DNA from: Venturia oleaginea
Taxonomy: Eukaryota; Ascomycota; Dothideomycetes; Venturiales; Venturiaceae
Assembly: GCA_013176395.1 (NCBI GenBank)
Contig: JABMLP010000023.1
Span: 124,001 to 188,000 of the forward strand
Length of the DNA stretch: 64,000 nt
Direction of reading: 5' to 3'
Each line of letters starts with the position of its first letter. Within the stretch, counting starts at the first letter, position 1. Under the pieces are notes generated by a model, which saw only the letters and a program-made list of their open reading frames with translations, was not told where the DNA came from and did not search any database. Shown piece by piece: positions 56,700 to 64,000 of the stretch. Position numbers and translations under genes: made by a program.

Positions 56700-58538
56700 C
56701 CACCGAGCTGGTCAACCCACCGAGCTGGTCAGTTTCTGCCAAGACGACCAACTCCCTCATTAACACGATATGTCTCAACAACAAAATGCGCAATTATCTA
56801 ACAGAGAAGGCAGAATTCAGCTTGCCCTTCCTGCCTATAACACCCACCAATTCCGAAGCCTCCGGCGCGCTGCTGAAGCGTTTGATGTACCTCCTTCAAC
56901 ATTGACTAGCCGATACAACGGAATCACGTATCGCCTAGATACTCGCAACGCCCAACACAAGCTCACTACGACTGAAGAGCAGACAATTTTCCAATACATC
57001 CTCGACCTCGATTCGCGAGGATTCGCGCCCCGGCTGTGTGAGGTGGCAGATATGGTGGATAAACTACTAGGTGTACGCGGTGGAGAGCCAGTAGGTAAAA
57101 ACTGGGCTGAGAGGTTCGTTACGCGCTCAGATGAGCTCAAGATGGCCTTCAATCGAGCTAAGGATAGGCAGAGGATACTACAGGAAGATCCAGAGATTAT
57201 TGGCGCGTGGTTCAAGCTCGTTGCAGACACTAAGGCAAAGTACGGCATCCACGACGAGGATACGCACAACTTTGACGAGATTGGCTTCCAGATGGGCGTT
57301 ATTGGGTCAATGAAGGTCGTCACAGCTTCTGAAAGACGTACACGGCCTAATTTGATCCAGCCAGGCGATCGCGAGTGGGTTACAGTTATCCAGAGCATCT
57401 GCGCCGCCGGGTATGCGACCCCGCCATTCATTATCTACAAAGGACGCGTTCACATCTCTGCGTGGTATGAGGAGGCAGATATACCACGGAATTGGAAGCT
57501 CTCGGTCTCTGAGAACGGCTGGACAAACAATGCGCTTGGTCTTGAGTGGTTGAAGCACTTTGACGCGTATACAAAGGCGCGTCAAGTGGAGGGGTATAGG
57601 CTGCTCATCTTGGACGGCCATGAGAGCCATCTCAACCAGGATTTCAAGGACTACTGCCTCGAACATAAGATCATAACGCTCTGTATGCCACCTCATTCAT
57701 CGCATATCCTCCAGCCGCTTGATGTGGTCTGCTTCTCGCCGTTGAACTGCAAGTACTCTCAACGAGTTCGAGACTTGGCACGCCGACGCGTCTACCATAT
57801 CAACAAAGAAGGCTTCCTCCCAGCCTTCAAAGACGCGTTTTTCGACGTGTTTACAGAAGAGAACTGTCGAAAGGCTTTTGAGATGGTAGGGCTAGTCCCT
57901 ATCAACGCGGAGGTGGTATTGGATCGCCTTGAAGTACGGCTACGTACCCCACCAGCACCCCCACCGCAGGAGACGCCGTGGCAGTCGAAGACTCTAAGCA
58001 ATACTCTTGAATTTGGATCCCAATCCAAGCTCGTAAGCGAGTCCTTTACTCGGTCACCAGTTACTGCGCAGGCAGGCTTTTCCCAGCTTGTCAAGGGCGC
58101 TGAATTGATGCTACACCAAAACGCTCTGCTTGTTGCGCGCAACCGCGAGCTTGAAGAGCAATTGGCAGTAATGACAAAGCGAAAATGGCGCAAAAGGAAG
58201 TGGATCCAGCAAGGTGGTACTATAGAGTATGGGACTGTAGCAGCGCAGGTAGCTGCCGAGGCGTCTGTCGCGCCTCAGGGATCAAAGAAGGCTCGTGGTA
58301 GTGGTGGTCAAGAAATAGCCCGACCAACTCAACGGCGCTGTAGGAACTGCGGCGCAACTGGGCATAATGCACGAACTTGTAAAAAAGATATCGAGATATC
58401 ATCTGAATCAGATAGCAGCACGACGGACTCAGAATGTATTGTTAATAGCGATTAAATTGAAGAGTCGTAACATGAGTTGGTCGTGCCAAGCCTTTTTGAC
58501 CAGCTCGGTGGGTTGACCAGCTCGGTGGTGGAACACGT
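56700..58538 (+). mobile_element. Fot1/pogo-type transposon, apparently intact, 1839 bp
   Basis: Inverted repeats begin ACGTGTTCTACCACCGAGCT on the left and, in reverse, ACGTGTTCCACCACCGAGCT on the right, about 42 bp each. Inside each repeat the motif ACCGAGCTGGTCA occurs twice in tandem. It is flanked by TA (56,698-56,699; 58,539-58,540). It carries one long transposase frame. It was inserted into the Tc1/mariner transposase gene, so it is younger than that copy. Confidence 0.9.
56770..58455 (+). CDS. Fot1/pogo transposase with C-terminal CCHC zinc knuckle
   Basis: Intact, 561 aa. Domains in order: an HTH-psq-like DNA-binding domain (RSLRRAAEAFDVPPSTLTSR), a CENP-B-type HTH (GKNWAERFVTRSDEL), and a DDE domain with the acidic residues in HNFDEIGFQMG, LLILDGHESHLN and ILQPLDVVCFSPLN. 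A Pro-rich linker and a Leu/Arg-rich helical segment follow (NRELEEQLAVMTKRKWRKRK). At the end is a zinc knuckle, CRNCGATGHNARTC (C-x2-C-x4-H-x4-C), then an acidic Ser/Asp tail. The enzyme cuts and pastes its element into TA sites. No stop or frameshift is seen, so it may be active. Confidence 0.92.
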   Translation: MSQQQNAQLSNREGRIQLALPAYNTHQFRSLRRAAEAFDVPPSTLTSRYNGITYRLDTRNAQHKLTTTEEQTIFQYILDLDSRGFAPRLCEVADMVDKLLGVRGGEPVGKNWAERFVTRSDELKMAFNRAKDRQRILQEDPEIIGAWFKLVADTKAKYGIHDEDTHNFDEIGFQMGVIGSMKVVTASERRTRPNLIQPGDREWVTVIQSICAAGYATPPFIIYKGRVHISAWYEEADIPRNWKLSVSENGWTNNALGLEWLKHFDAYTKARQVEGYRLLILDGHESHLNQDFKDYCLEHKIITLCMPPHSSHILQPLDVVCFSPLNCKYSQRVRDLARRRVYHINKEGFLPAFKDAFFDVFTEENCRKAFEMVGLVPINAEVVLDRLEVRLRTPPAPPPQETPWQSKTLSNTLEFGSQSKLVSESFTRSPVTAQAGFSQLVKGAELMLHQNALLVARNRELEEQLAVMTKRKWRKRKWIQQGGTIEYGTVAAQVAAEASVAPQGSKKARGSGGQEIARPTQRRCRNCGATGHNARTCKKDIEISSESDSSTTDSECIVNSD

Positions 58539-58728
58539 TAATTGCAAGTATGCATCAGAGGTGCCTTGACGTGATTGCTGCAAATGGCTGGCATACGAAA
58601 TGGTAGCTTATTCAGATGTATATTACACCAAATACAATTGGAGCCTACGAGAAAAATAAAGCCCTGAGGGCCCCTGCATATGATGTGCAGCTAACCTTTA
58701 ATTCCGTAGAGACTATAGTAGAGTGATA

Positions 58729-60008
58729 CAAGTGCTGTGCATGAACGGGCTGACACCCCCCTGTCAATCTTGTCTCAGTCATGAAGCTAGCAAAATAAAG
58801 CAGACTCTACCTCTACTATCACCTCATATTCTTCATTATACAGCTTCAAATGCCTGGCAAGCATAAGAACCGTCAATCATTTCGTGATCCTGAGCGGCCG
58901 AAAGGCCAACGTCTCTCTGAGCGCGAGCGTACTCAGATCCTCACCTTATACCACCTTGCAGAATGGAAAAAGACCCAAATCGCTCGAAAGCTTCGCCTTG
59001 CTCGATCTACGGTTATTCTTTGTATTCAAGAAGGCTATTATACTCCTCGTAAGCCACCTGGCAGGCCATTTATGCTTACAATCCACCGCCGCCACCGTCT
59101 AATCAACCGAGCTACCCAGGATGCTCTACACCGACGAATGCCGCTTGAGCAGATTGCCTCGATTGAGGGTATTCAAGCCTGCCGGAGAACCCTTTTTCAA
59201 GCCTTTAAATGCGAGAGATTCTTCCGCCGTATCGCCGTCGAAAAGCCTCTTCTTACGGAGGCGCACCGAGCGGCAAGACTACAATGGGCAATACGTCACC
59301 AACATTGGGACTTTGAGCAGTGGAAACGTGTTCTCTGGACAGACGAGGCATCTTTTACAACAGGAGGCTTTGGCGTCATATACGTAACAAGGAGGCCTGA
59401 GGAGAAGTATGAACCTTCTTGCTTATTACCAAAGTTTCGAGGTTATTCTTCTTGGATGGCTCATGGCTGTATTTCTGGGACAACAAAGGGACCTCTTGTA
59501 GTTTGTGAGAAGGCTTGGGGCAAGGTTACTGCTGCTATATACTCTGAGCATATTCTGCCAGGGGTATATAGTCATATTCACGAGATGAAGCATATAGGAG
59601 GCTACTTTCGAGCAATCTTGATGGAAGATAACGCCTTCGTACATACGGCTAGGCTTACTCAGGCAGTACACTCTCAGTACAACCTTAATAGGATGACTTG
59701 GCCAGCTAACTCACCAGATCTCAACCCAATTGAGAATGTCTGGCGGCTGTTAAAATATAGAATTGGGAGGCGCTTTCCGTACTCGGAAGCAGATGTACGA
59801 CAGTATCTTGAGGAAGAATGGGCTAAACTTGAGCTAGATGACTTTGTTAAGTATATAGAAGAGATGCCTGAGCGCGTACAAGCCGTTATCGCAGTTAATG
59901 GCGGCCACACTAAGTGGTCATGTATACAAAGTCTGCTTCATTTTGCTAGCTTCATGACTGAGACAAAATTGACAGGGGGGGTGTCAGCCCGTTCATGCAC
60001 AGCACTTG
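58729..60008 (+). mobile_element. Second Tc1/mariner element, 1280 bp
   Basis: Inverted repeats of about 78 bp: left 58,729-58,806 (start CAAGTGCTGTGCATGAACGG), right 59,930-60,008 in reverse with the same start. They are nearly identical; one extra C in a C run and a few substitutions differ. TA flanks both ends (58,727-58,728; 60,009-60,010). Only ten bases (58,719-58,728, including the TA sites) separate it from the first Tc1/mariner copy. Its repeats differ in sequence from those of the first copy, so it is another family. Confidence 0.9.
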
Positions 60009-60055
60009 TAGCTCAAAATCCACGTTTCCGGGACGAGGAAATTGATTATGAATAA
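58850..60055 (+). CDS. Tc1/mariner transposase whose frame runs out of the element
   Basis: An open frame of 401 aa. DNA-binding part: LSERERTQILTLYHLAEWKK and a basic linker KPPGRP. DDE residues: VLWTDEASFTTGG, AILMEDNAFVHTARL, ANSPDLNPIENVWRLLK (DD34E type). The usual end of such enzymes, NGGHTKW, lies at about 59,898-59,920; here no stop follows. The frame continues for 45 residues through the whole right inverted repeat and 47 bases of flanking DNA to TGA-free sequence ending at TAA 60053-60055. Loss of the native stop is the simplest reading. Catalytic residues are intact, so activity is possible. Confidence 0.85.
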   Translation: MPGKHKNRQSFRDPERPKGQRLSERERTQILTLYHLAEWKKTQIARKLRLARSTVILCIQEGYYTPRKPPGRPFMLTIHRRHRLINRATQDALHRRMPLEQIASIEGIQACRRTLFQAFKCERFFRRIAVEKPLLTEAHRAARLQWAIRHQHWDFEQWKRVLWTDEASFTTGGFGVIYVTRRPEEKYEPSCLLPKFRGYSSWMAHGCISGTTKGPLVVCEKAWGKVTAAIYSEHILPGVYSHIHEMKHIGGYFRAILMEDNAFVHTARLTQAVHSQYNLNRMTWPANSPDLNPIENVWRLLKYRIGRRFPYSEADVRQYLEEEWAKLELDDFVKYIEEMPERVQAVIAVNGGHTKWSCIQSLLHFASFMTETKLTGGVSARSCTALVAQNPRFRDEEIDYE

Positions 60056-60746
60056 GCTTCAAGAGCCCGGAACTTACAGTATACCACGCACTTGGAACAG
60101 CAGATCTGAGGCGACGATTTTCTTCGACCAATCAGGAGACTCAATATGGCTCATCCAAAATTGAACTTTTCTCACTATTTTTGCCTCCTCCGTCGCCTCC
60201 ATCTGTCACGGAGTGACACTGAGAGTGTTACCATGAACTGGTATACACGTGATTCTAGCGCACAAACCGAGGAATCCCTTACCTACCTCGCGATTCCTCC
60301 ACTGTGCTTAGATTCTTCACGCAATGTCTTGACTCTTAGAAAGATAATACCATTTGACTTCTATCACGCTCGCTCATAGCTAGTACGGCTAAACACTCGT
60401 CAACGTGCTTTACAACTACTTCTATCGCTCCCGTGACACCATCATCCCTTTTCTACCTTTCGGTCAAATGCTCATAGGGCCGATAAGTTAATTGAGGGCT
60501 CCCTTGCCGAAATATATGGGAAACTGGGGGGGAGGAGGGGTCGTCCATAAAATGTCACTAGTACTACTTACTATAATAGGTTTGGTATAACTTATCCTGT
60601 TTACCGCGCGCTCGGTGGTAATATCAGTGCAAGAAATCTAGGTAGCGTCCAAAAAAAAAGGGACATTTACTATAAGTTACTACAATTGTAACTTAATAGC
60701 TGCCGATACTCCCTATACAGGTGCTACGTTGCCGGCATATTAGTTG
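60056..60746. other. spacer between transposons, no gene seen
   Basis: About 690 bases between the second Tc1/mariner element and the retrotransposon remnant. It may contain the retroelement's missing 3' part in degraded form; no long terminal repeat was recognised. Confidence 0.5.
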
Positions 60747-63497
60747 TTAGCTCCACGCTAATACAGTGATATGAGGTCTTAATTTATCGGTATCTATTAC
60801 GGGACGGTAGCTGGAAAGACGCAGCATACTCGTAGCCAAAGATTGTTTAGATTCACCTGTGACTGAAGAGTCACGATTGTTCAGTGCTAACATAGCCGTA
60901 GGTAGTAGCGTTGGCCAGTCTAGTTGGGAGTATGCGATGAAGGCGCGGAGATAGCGTAGAACTTCCTGGTTCATACGCTCGGTCGCGCCATCGGTCTGTG
61001 GATGAAAGGCTGTAGAGAGTCTCTGCTCAATCTTTGTAAGTTCGCAAAGCTTCCTCCAAAAACGACCTGTCCAATTGCTGCCTCTGTCCGACGTCAATGC
61101 CATGGGAAATCCGTGGTAGCGATAGTGGCATTGTAAGAACCTTTTCGCGCACTCTTTGGCGCTCATTGTAGTCATAGCCTCCAACGTAACACTTTTGAGG
61201 AGGCGATCTGTGATAACCATGAGGTATTTTGGGCCGTTTTCCTCCGCGGGCAAATCAGTCATGAAATCGATTGATAGCTCGCTGTGGAAGCGGGCCGGGA
61301 TTGGAAGTGGTTTCAGAAGACCTCGCTTCTTATCACGCCATATTCCTGTTCTCCCACATACGTCGCAATTACGTACAAACTGCCGGACTGTCTTGTATTG
61401 TTGGGGCCAAAAGAAACTTCTGGATAGAATCGCAAGCGTGCTATCTCTCCCTGGGTGTCCAGTAACATGGGAATCGTGAGTTTGTTGGACCAGCGTTGTT
61501 CGCAGCGGTTCCCAATCTGGTACCCATAGGATCCCTCTTCTCGTGACCGCGCCGTGGTCGTCTACTTCGCATTCGGGTAGCTGTACCGACAACTTGAGCT
61601 CTGGAGGAAAGGAACGTTCGCCAGTAACTATAGCCGTATGAATAGCTTCGTAGGATTGGTCCTCTGCTATTGCGCGATCCCAGAGAAGTTGTAACTCTGG
61701 TTTCTCGAAAAGATCGCATCCTTTTGCAACTGACCGGTTTTGACCGTACCTAGTAGTGGACCGGTGTTGACCGTTTTCGGCAGTCAGCTGGTGTCGACCG
61801 TCCAGTCCAGTATTTTGCTGGGGCTCCCGTATAACGTCCCATGTACTATTGGATGTATTCGGTGTATTGACTGGGCAGATAAGGGCTTGTATTGCGATTG
61901 TTTCGGTCGTCCTCTCGGAAAGAGGAGGAAGCCATTCGTCCTTGATCAACTGGGCCACTCGCCCTTGTAGTCTCTCGTCGTTCTTGTCATGTGGCATATC
62001 TTGATGTCTTCTTGATAGTGCGTCTGGTCTTTGCGCTAGTTTTCCGGCGCGAAATTCCAGCTGGAATTGGTACTCAGATAGAATTAGCGACCATCTTGCT
62101 GGTCTCTCTGACAAACGCTGCGCTGTCATAAAGTAGCGGAGATTCTTGTGATCGGTAAGGACTTTGAAAGGTGCTGCAACACTGCGTAGTTCTCCTCTCC
62201 AGTGTTCAATGGACTTGATTACTGCCAGTAATTCTTTATCGTGGATCTCGTATTTACATTCAGCCGTAGTGAGCTTGCGGGAGAAGTATGCTACTGGTCG
62301 TAGTTTTCCTTTCATATCCTTCTGCGACAACGTGCCTCCCAGCGCGTAGCCAGAGCAGTCGCACTCGAGTACCGTATCCAGGTCTGGATTCCAGTGAGCC
62401 AGTATTGGGGCGGAGATGAATAGCTCCTTCAAGACTTGAAAGGCGTTCTCATGTTCTTTGTTCCAGACAAAAGCGACGGCCTTCCGTGTTAACTTGATTA
62501 AGGGGTCGGAGAGCTCTGAGAAGTTGTCGATGAAGTCTCGGTAGAAATTTGCAAAGCCTAGGAAGGAGCGTACGCCTGTGACATTGACTGGAGCCTCCCA
62601 TTCTTTAATCGCGGCAACTTTCTCTGGGTCGACTTTGATCCCTTCTCCTGCAGTGATAATGAACCCCAGATATTTGACCTCCTGAACAGCAAACTCGCAC
62701 TTGCTTAAGTCTAGCCGAAGTCCAGCAGTCTTGAGCTTGGCAAGAATTTGGTTAACCTTAACCATGTGATCCAGATAGTCGCCGTCGCTCCATATCAAGA
62801 CATCGTCCATGTAGGCTGAACAGCAGATATCTAGGGATTCCCGTAGGACTCCGTTGATGTATCGTTGAAAGCTCGCGGGTGCGCCAGCTAGTCCGAAGGG
62901 GGTAACTAGCCATTCGAATAGTCCAAATCGAGTGCGAAAAGCCGTTTTCCACTCATCGCCGTGCTTGATGCGGAGCCGATGAAATGCCGCTCTGACGTCA
63001 AGTTTGGTGTACCAACGCGCTGTTGCTAGATTTCGTAGGGTTTCTCGGATTAGTGGCAATGGGTAGCGGTCCGATCGAGTGATTCGATTCAGTGCCCGAT
63101 AGTCTACACACATCCGAATGCCTCCACCTGGTTTCCTTACAAATAAGACTGGGGCTGCCGCTGGTGAGTTGCTGGCGCGTATCCAGCCCTTGTCCATATA
63201 GTCCGAAAGTGTTTTTCGTAGGACTAATAGCTCTTCCCTCGACATGCCGTATAATGGGCCCCAAGGAACTTCTGCCTCGCGACCTTGTTCATCTCGTATC
63301 AATTCGATAACGTGATCGCGACCCTCTTGATGGGGCGCGATCTCTCCGTCTTCGTCGTCGAGAAAGGCATCGGTCCATCTCTTCTCAACCGTCGCTGGGC
63401 CCTTCCAACAATAGCTGCAAATACAGATCCTGACACTAGACAAGCCGCCCGCACGTGAGCGAGCCGGTCTCGCGCTTTGGTGTTCTGTTCTAGCCAC
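60747..63497 (-). pseudogene. Gypsy pol: reverse transcriptase, RNase H, integrase
   Basis: A long frame of about 916 codons. Reverse transcriptase: EVPWGPLYGMSREELLVLRK, SPAAAPVLFVRKPGGG, active site YMDDVLIWSDG. RNase H: LECDCSGYALGGTLSQ, YEIHDKELLAVI, LTDHKNLRYFM. Integrase: zinc site H-x3-H ... CDVCG, then catalytic DFMTDLP, LTSDRGSNW and HPQTDGATERMNQE. Between RNase H and integrase is a Gln/Asn/Arg-rich spacer with short tandem repeats (DNA about 61,735-61,815). After NNRDSSVTG the normal sequence is lost by a frame change near 60,860, and the frame ends soon after. The 5' end overlaps the protease frame, so pol itself does not have its own clear start. Confidence 0.88.
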
Positions 63498-64000
63498 CCC
63501 TTTTCTCTTACCGTGATGCGCTGGGATCCTTGACCAATAAGCAGCTTTCTCTTAGCTGCTATATATCGCACCCAGTTTCTCTCTGCCCATGCCTTGCCTA
63601 GGATAATAGGGAAGCTCAATCCTTTCACTATATACCCATAGACTCGCTCTGCTCGACCATCAATGTCGATCGTAGCGTAGGTCATGTGCGTAATACGGAG
63701 GTCTTCTCCGTTCTCGTGGCTCTCTTTAGCCAGTGCCAATTGTTTGGTGTCAATTGGGATGCGCGGTAGACGATGTGTTTGGACACTCTTCTCGCTGAAA
63801 GCAGCATAAGGGAGGCAGCCGTTATCAAAGAAGGATTCGGTGAAAGAAGTTCCGTTGATCAAGGTATCTATCAAGAAGGGTGAACTTTCCATCCTATCCT
63901 TTGCTGCTTTGATTTCTCTTATGCCTGGTAGCTTTGTAATGTCTTCGCCATGTACATCTACTTCAGACCCTCGTGCGCGACGATGCACAAGGGTAGCTAG
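63299..64000 (-). pseudogene. Gypsy protease part, partial
   Basis: The minus-strand frame is open from the right window edge to a stop at 63,299. The retropepsin-like region is LIDTLINGTSFTESFFDNGC, followed by the flap/strand region VKGLSFPIILGKAWAERNWV. The catalytic Asp-Ser/Thr-Gly is read as Asp-Asn-Gly. It overlaps the pol frame by about 200 bases in another phase; this is either a frameshift mutation or the usual frameshift between the two parts. Confidence 0.7.

Larger units (their letters stand above)
55694..58606 (+). pseudogene. Tc1/mariner transposase, two stops and one nested insertion
   Basis: A single frame starting at the ATG 55694. N-terminal helix-turn-helix DNA-binding part: LSRDTRLKILTLHDAGFTFA. 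TGA at 56168-56170 and TAG at 56432-56434 interrupt the frame. The DDE catalytic part follows: ILWTNETWVTGG (first Asp changed to Asn), LMQDGAPGHGAK (second Asp), FSPDLNPIETIWNWMKDYIE (third Asp, DD34D type). At 56,699 the frame enters the Fot1 element; it resumes at 58,541 with IASMHQRCLDVIAANGWHTK and ends at TAG 58604-58606. Both ends of the interrupted frame join exactly when the insertion and its duplicated TA are removed. The enzyme cannot be active. Confidence 0.88.
55532..58718 (+). mobile_element. Tc1/mariner element, interrupted by a nested Fot1/pogo element
   Basis: Terminal inverted repeats of about 60 bp: left from 55,532 (CTATGGTCTCTACGGAATTA) and right, in reverse from 58,718 (CTATAGTCTCTACGGAATTA). 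Both are flanked by TA (55,530-55,531; 58,719-58,720), the Tc1/mariner target. Removing the nested element at 56,700-58,538 and one TA leaves a unit of about 1.35 kb, a normal size. The transposase is dead; see the pseudogene entry. Confidence 0.88.
60747..64000 (-). mobile_element. Ty3/gypsy retrotransposon fragment, runs off the right edge
   Basis: Minus-strand order: protease part (64,000-63,299), then reverse transcriptase, RNase H and integrase (63,497-60,747). A capsid part, if present, is outside the window. The integrase end is degraded and no terminal repeat is visible. It is a fungal genomic element; the copy is broken. Confidence 0.88.

Noticed and set aside
56835..57431. 198-residue minus-strand frame within the Fot1 element
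   Set aside because: Antisense shadow of the intact transposase.

Overview
The window looks like chromosomal DNA of a filamentous ascomycete (Pezizomycotina). Evidence: short GT-AG introns of about 44-65 nt, with branch sites such as TACTAAC at 49,634-49,640; intact eukaryotic housekeeping genes (SRP54, MCM5, RRP15, class II eIF4E, Ulp2-type SUMO protease, inhibitor-2, M18 aminopeptidase); fungus-typical families (UPF0643, Zn2Cys6 factor, Dal5-type transporter, NMT1/THI5-like protein); and Fot1/pogo, Tc1/mariner and Ty3/gypsy elements. I cannot name the species. All exon borders were read by eye from splice sites, phase and family conservation.

Layout. 1-930: 5' part of a Thr/Ser-rich surface protein (-). 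2.4-15.3 kb: DCAF7/WDR68-like WD40 gene (+), coiled-coil gene resembling Atg28 with an in-frame TGA (+), alpha/beta hydrolase (+), unknown three-exon gene (+), UPF0643 gene (+), unknown single-exon gene (+), three-helix membrane protein (-). 16.1-20.5 kb: SRP54 (-) and RRP15 (+) diverge from a 406-bp promoter region; next is a periplasmic-binding-protein-like gene (-) with a possible mitochondrial presequence. 20.7-27.9 kb is gene-poor: weak or decayed genes, one small secreted protein candidate, and one unknown gene broken by two stops. 27.9-30.3 kb: MCM5 (-). 31.6-35.4 kb is a graveyard: an NMT1/THI5-like binding protein, a Zn2Cys6 factor and a Dal5-type transporter, all broken, with an 801-bp inverted-repeat element inserted in the factor remnant. 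35.6-54 kb: AIF/FSP1-like oxidoreductase (-), PQ-loop protein (+), Ulp2-type protease (-), class II eIF4E (-), inhibitor-2 (+), M18 aminopeptidase (+), beta-carbonic anhydrase (-). 55.5-64 kb is a transposon block: a Tc1/mariner copy holding a nested Fot1/pogo copy, a second Tc1/mariner copy ten bases further on, and a truncated Ty3/gypsy element (-) leaving the window.

The housekeeping genes serve protein targeting, ribosome assembly, translation, replication, SUMO removal, PP1 control and vacuolar proteolysis, and are not a pathway cluster. The one stretch that looks like a former functional cluster (binding protein, regulator, transporter) is inactivated. I found no CRISPR array, no convincing tRNA or rRNA, and no clearly new working system. 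The most noteworthy items are the decayed cluster with its inverted-repeat insertion, the nested transposons whose target frame can be read across the insertion, the transposase ORF that runs through its own terminal repeat, the host genes with in-frame stops, and the binding-protein-like gene with a possible organelle signal.
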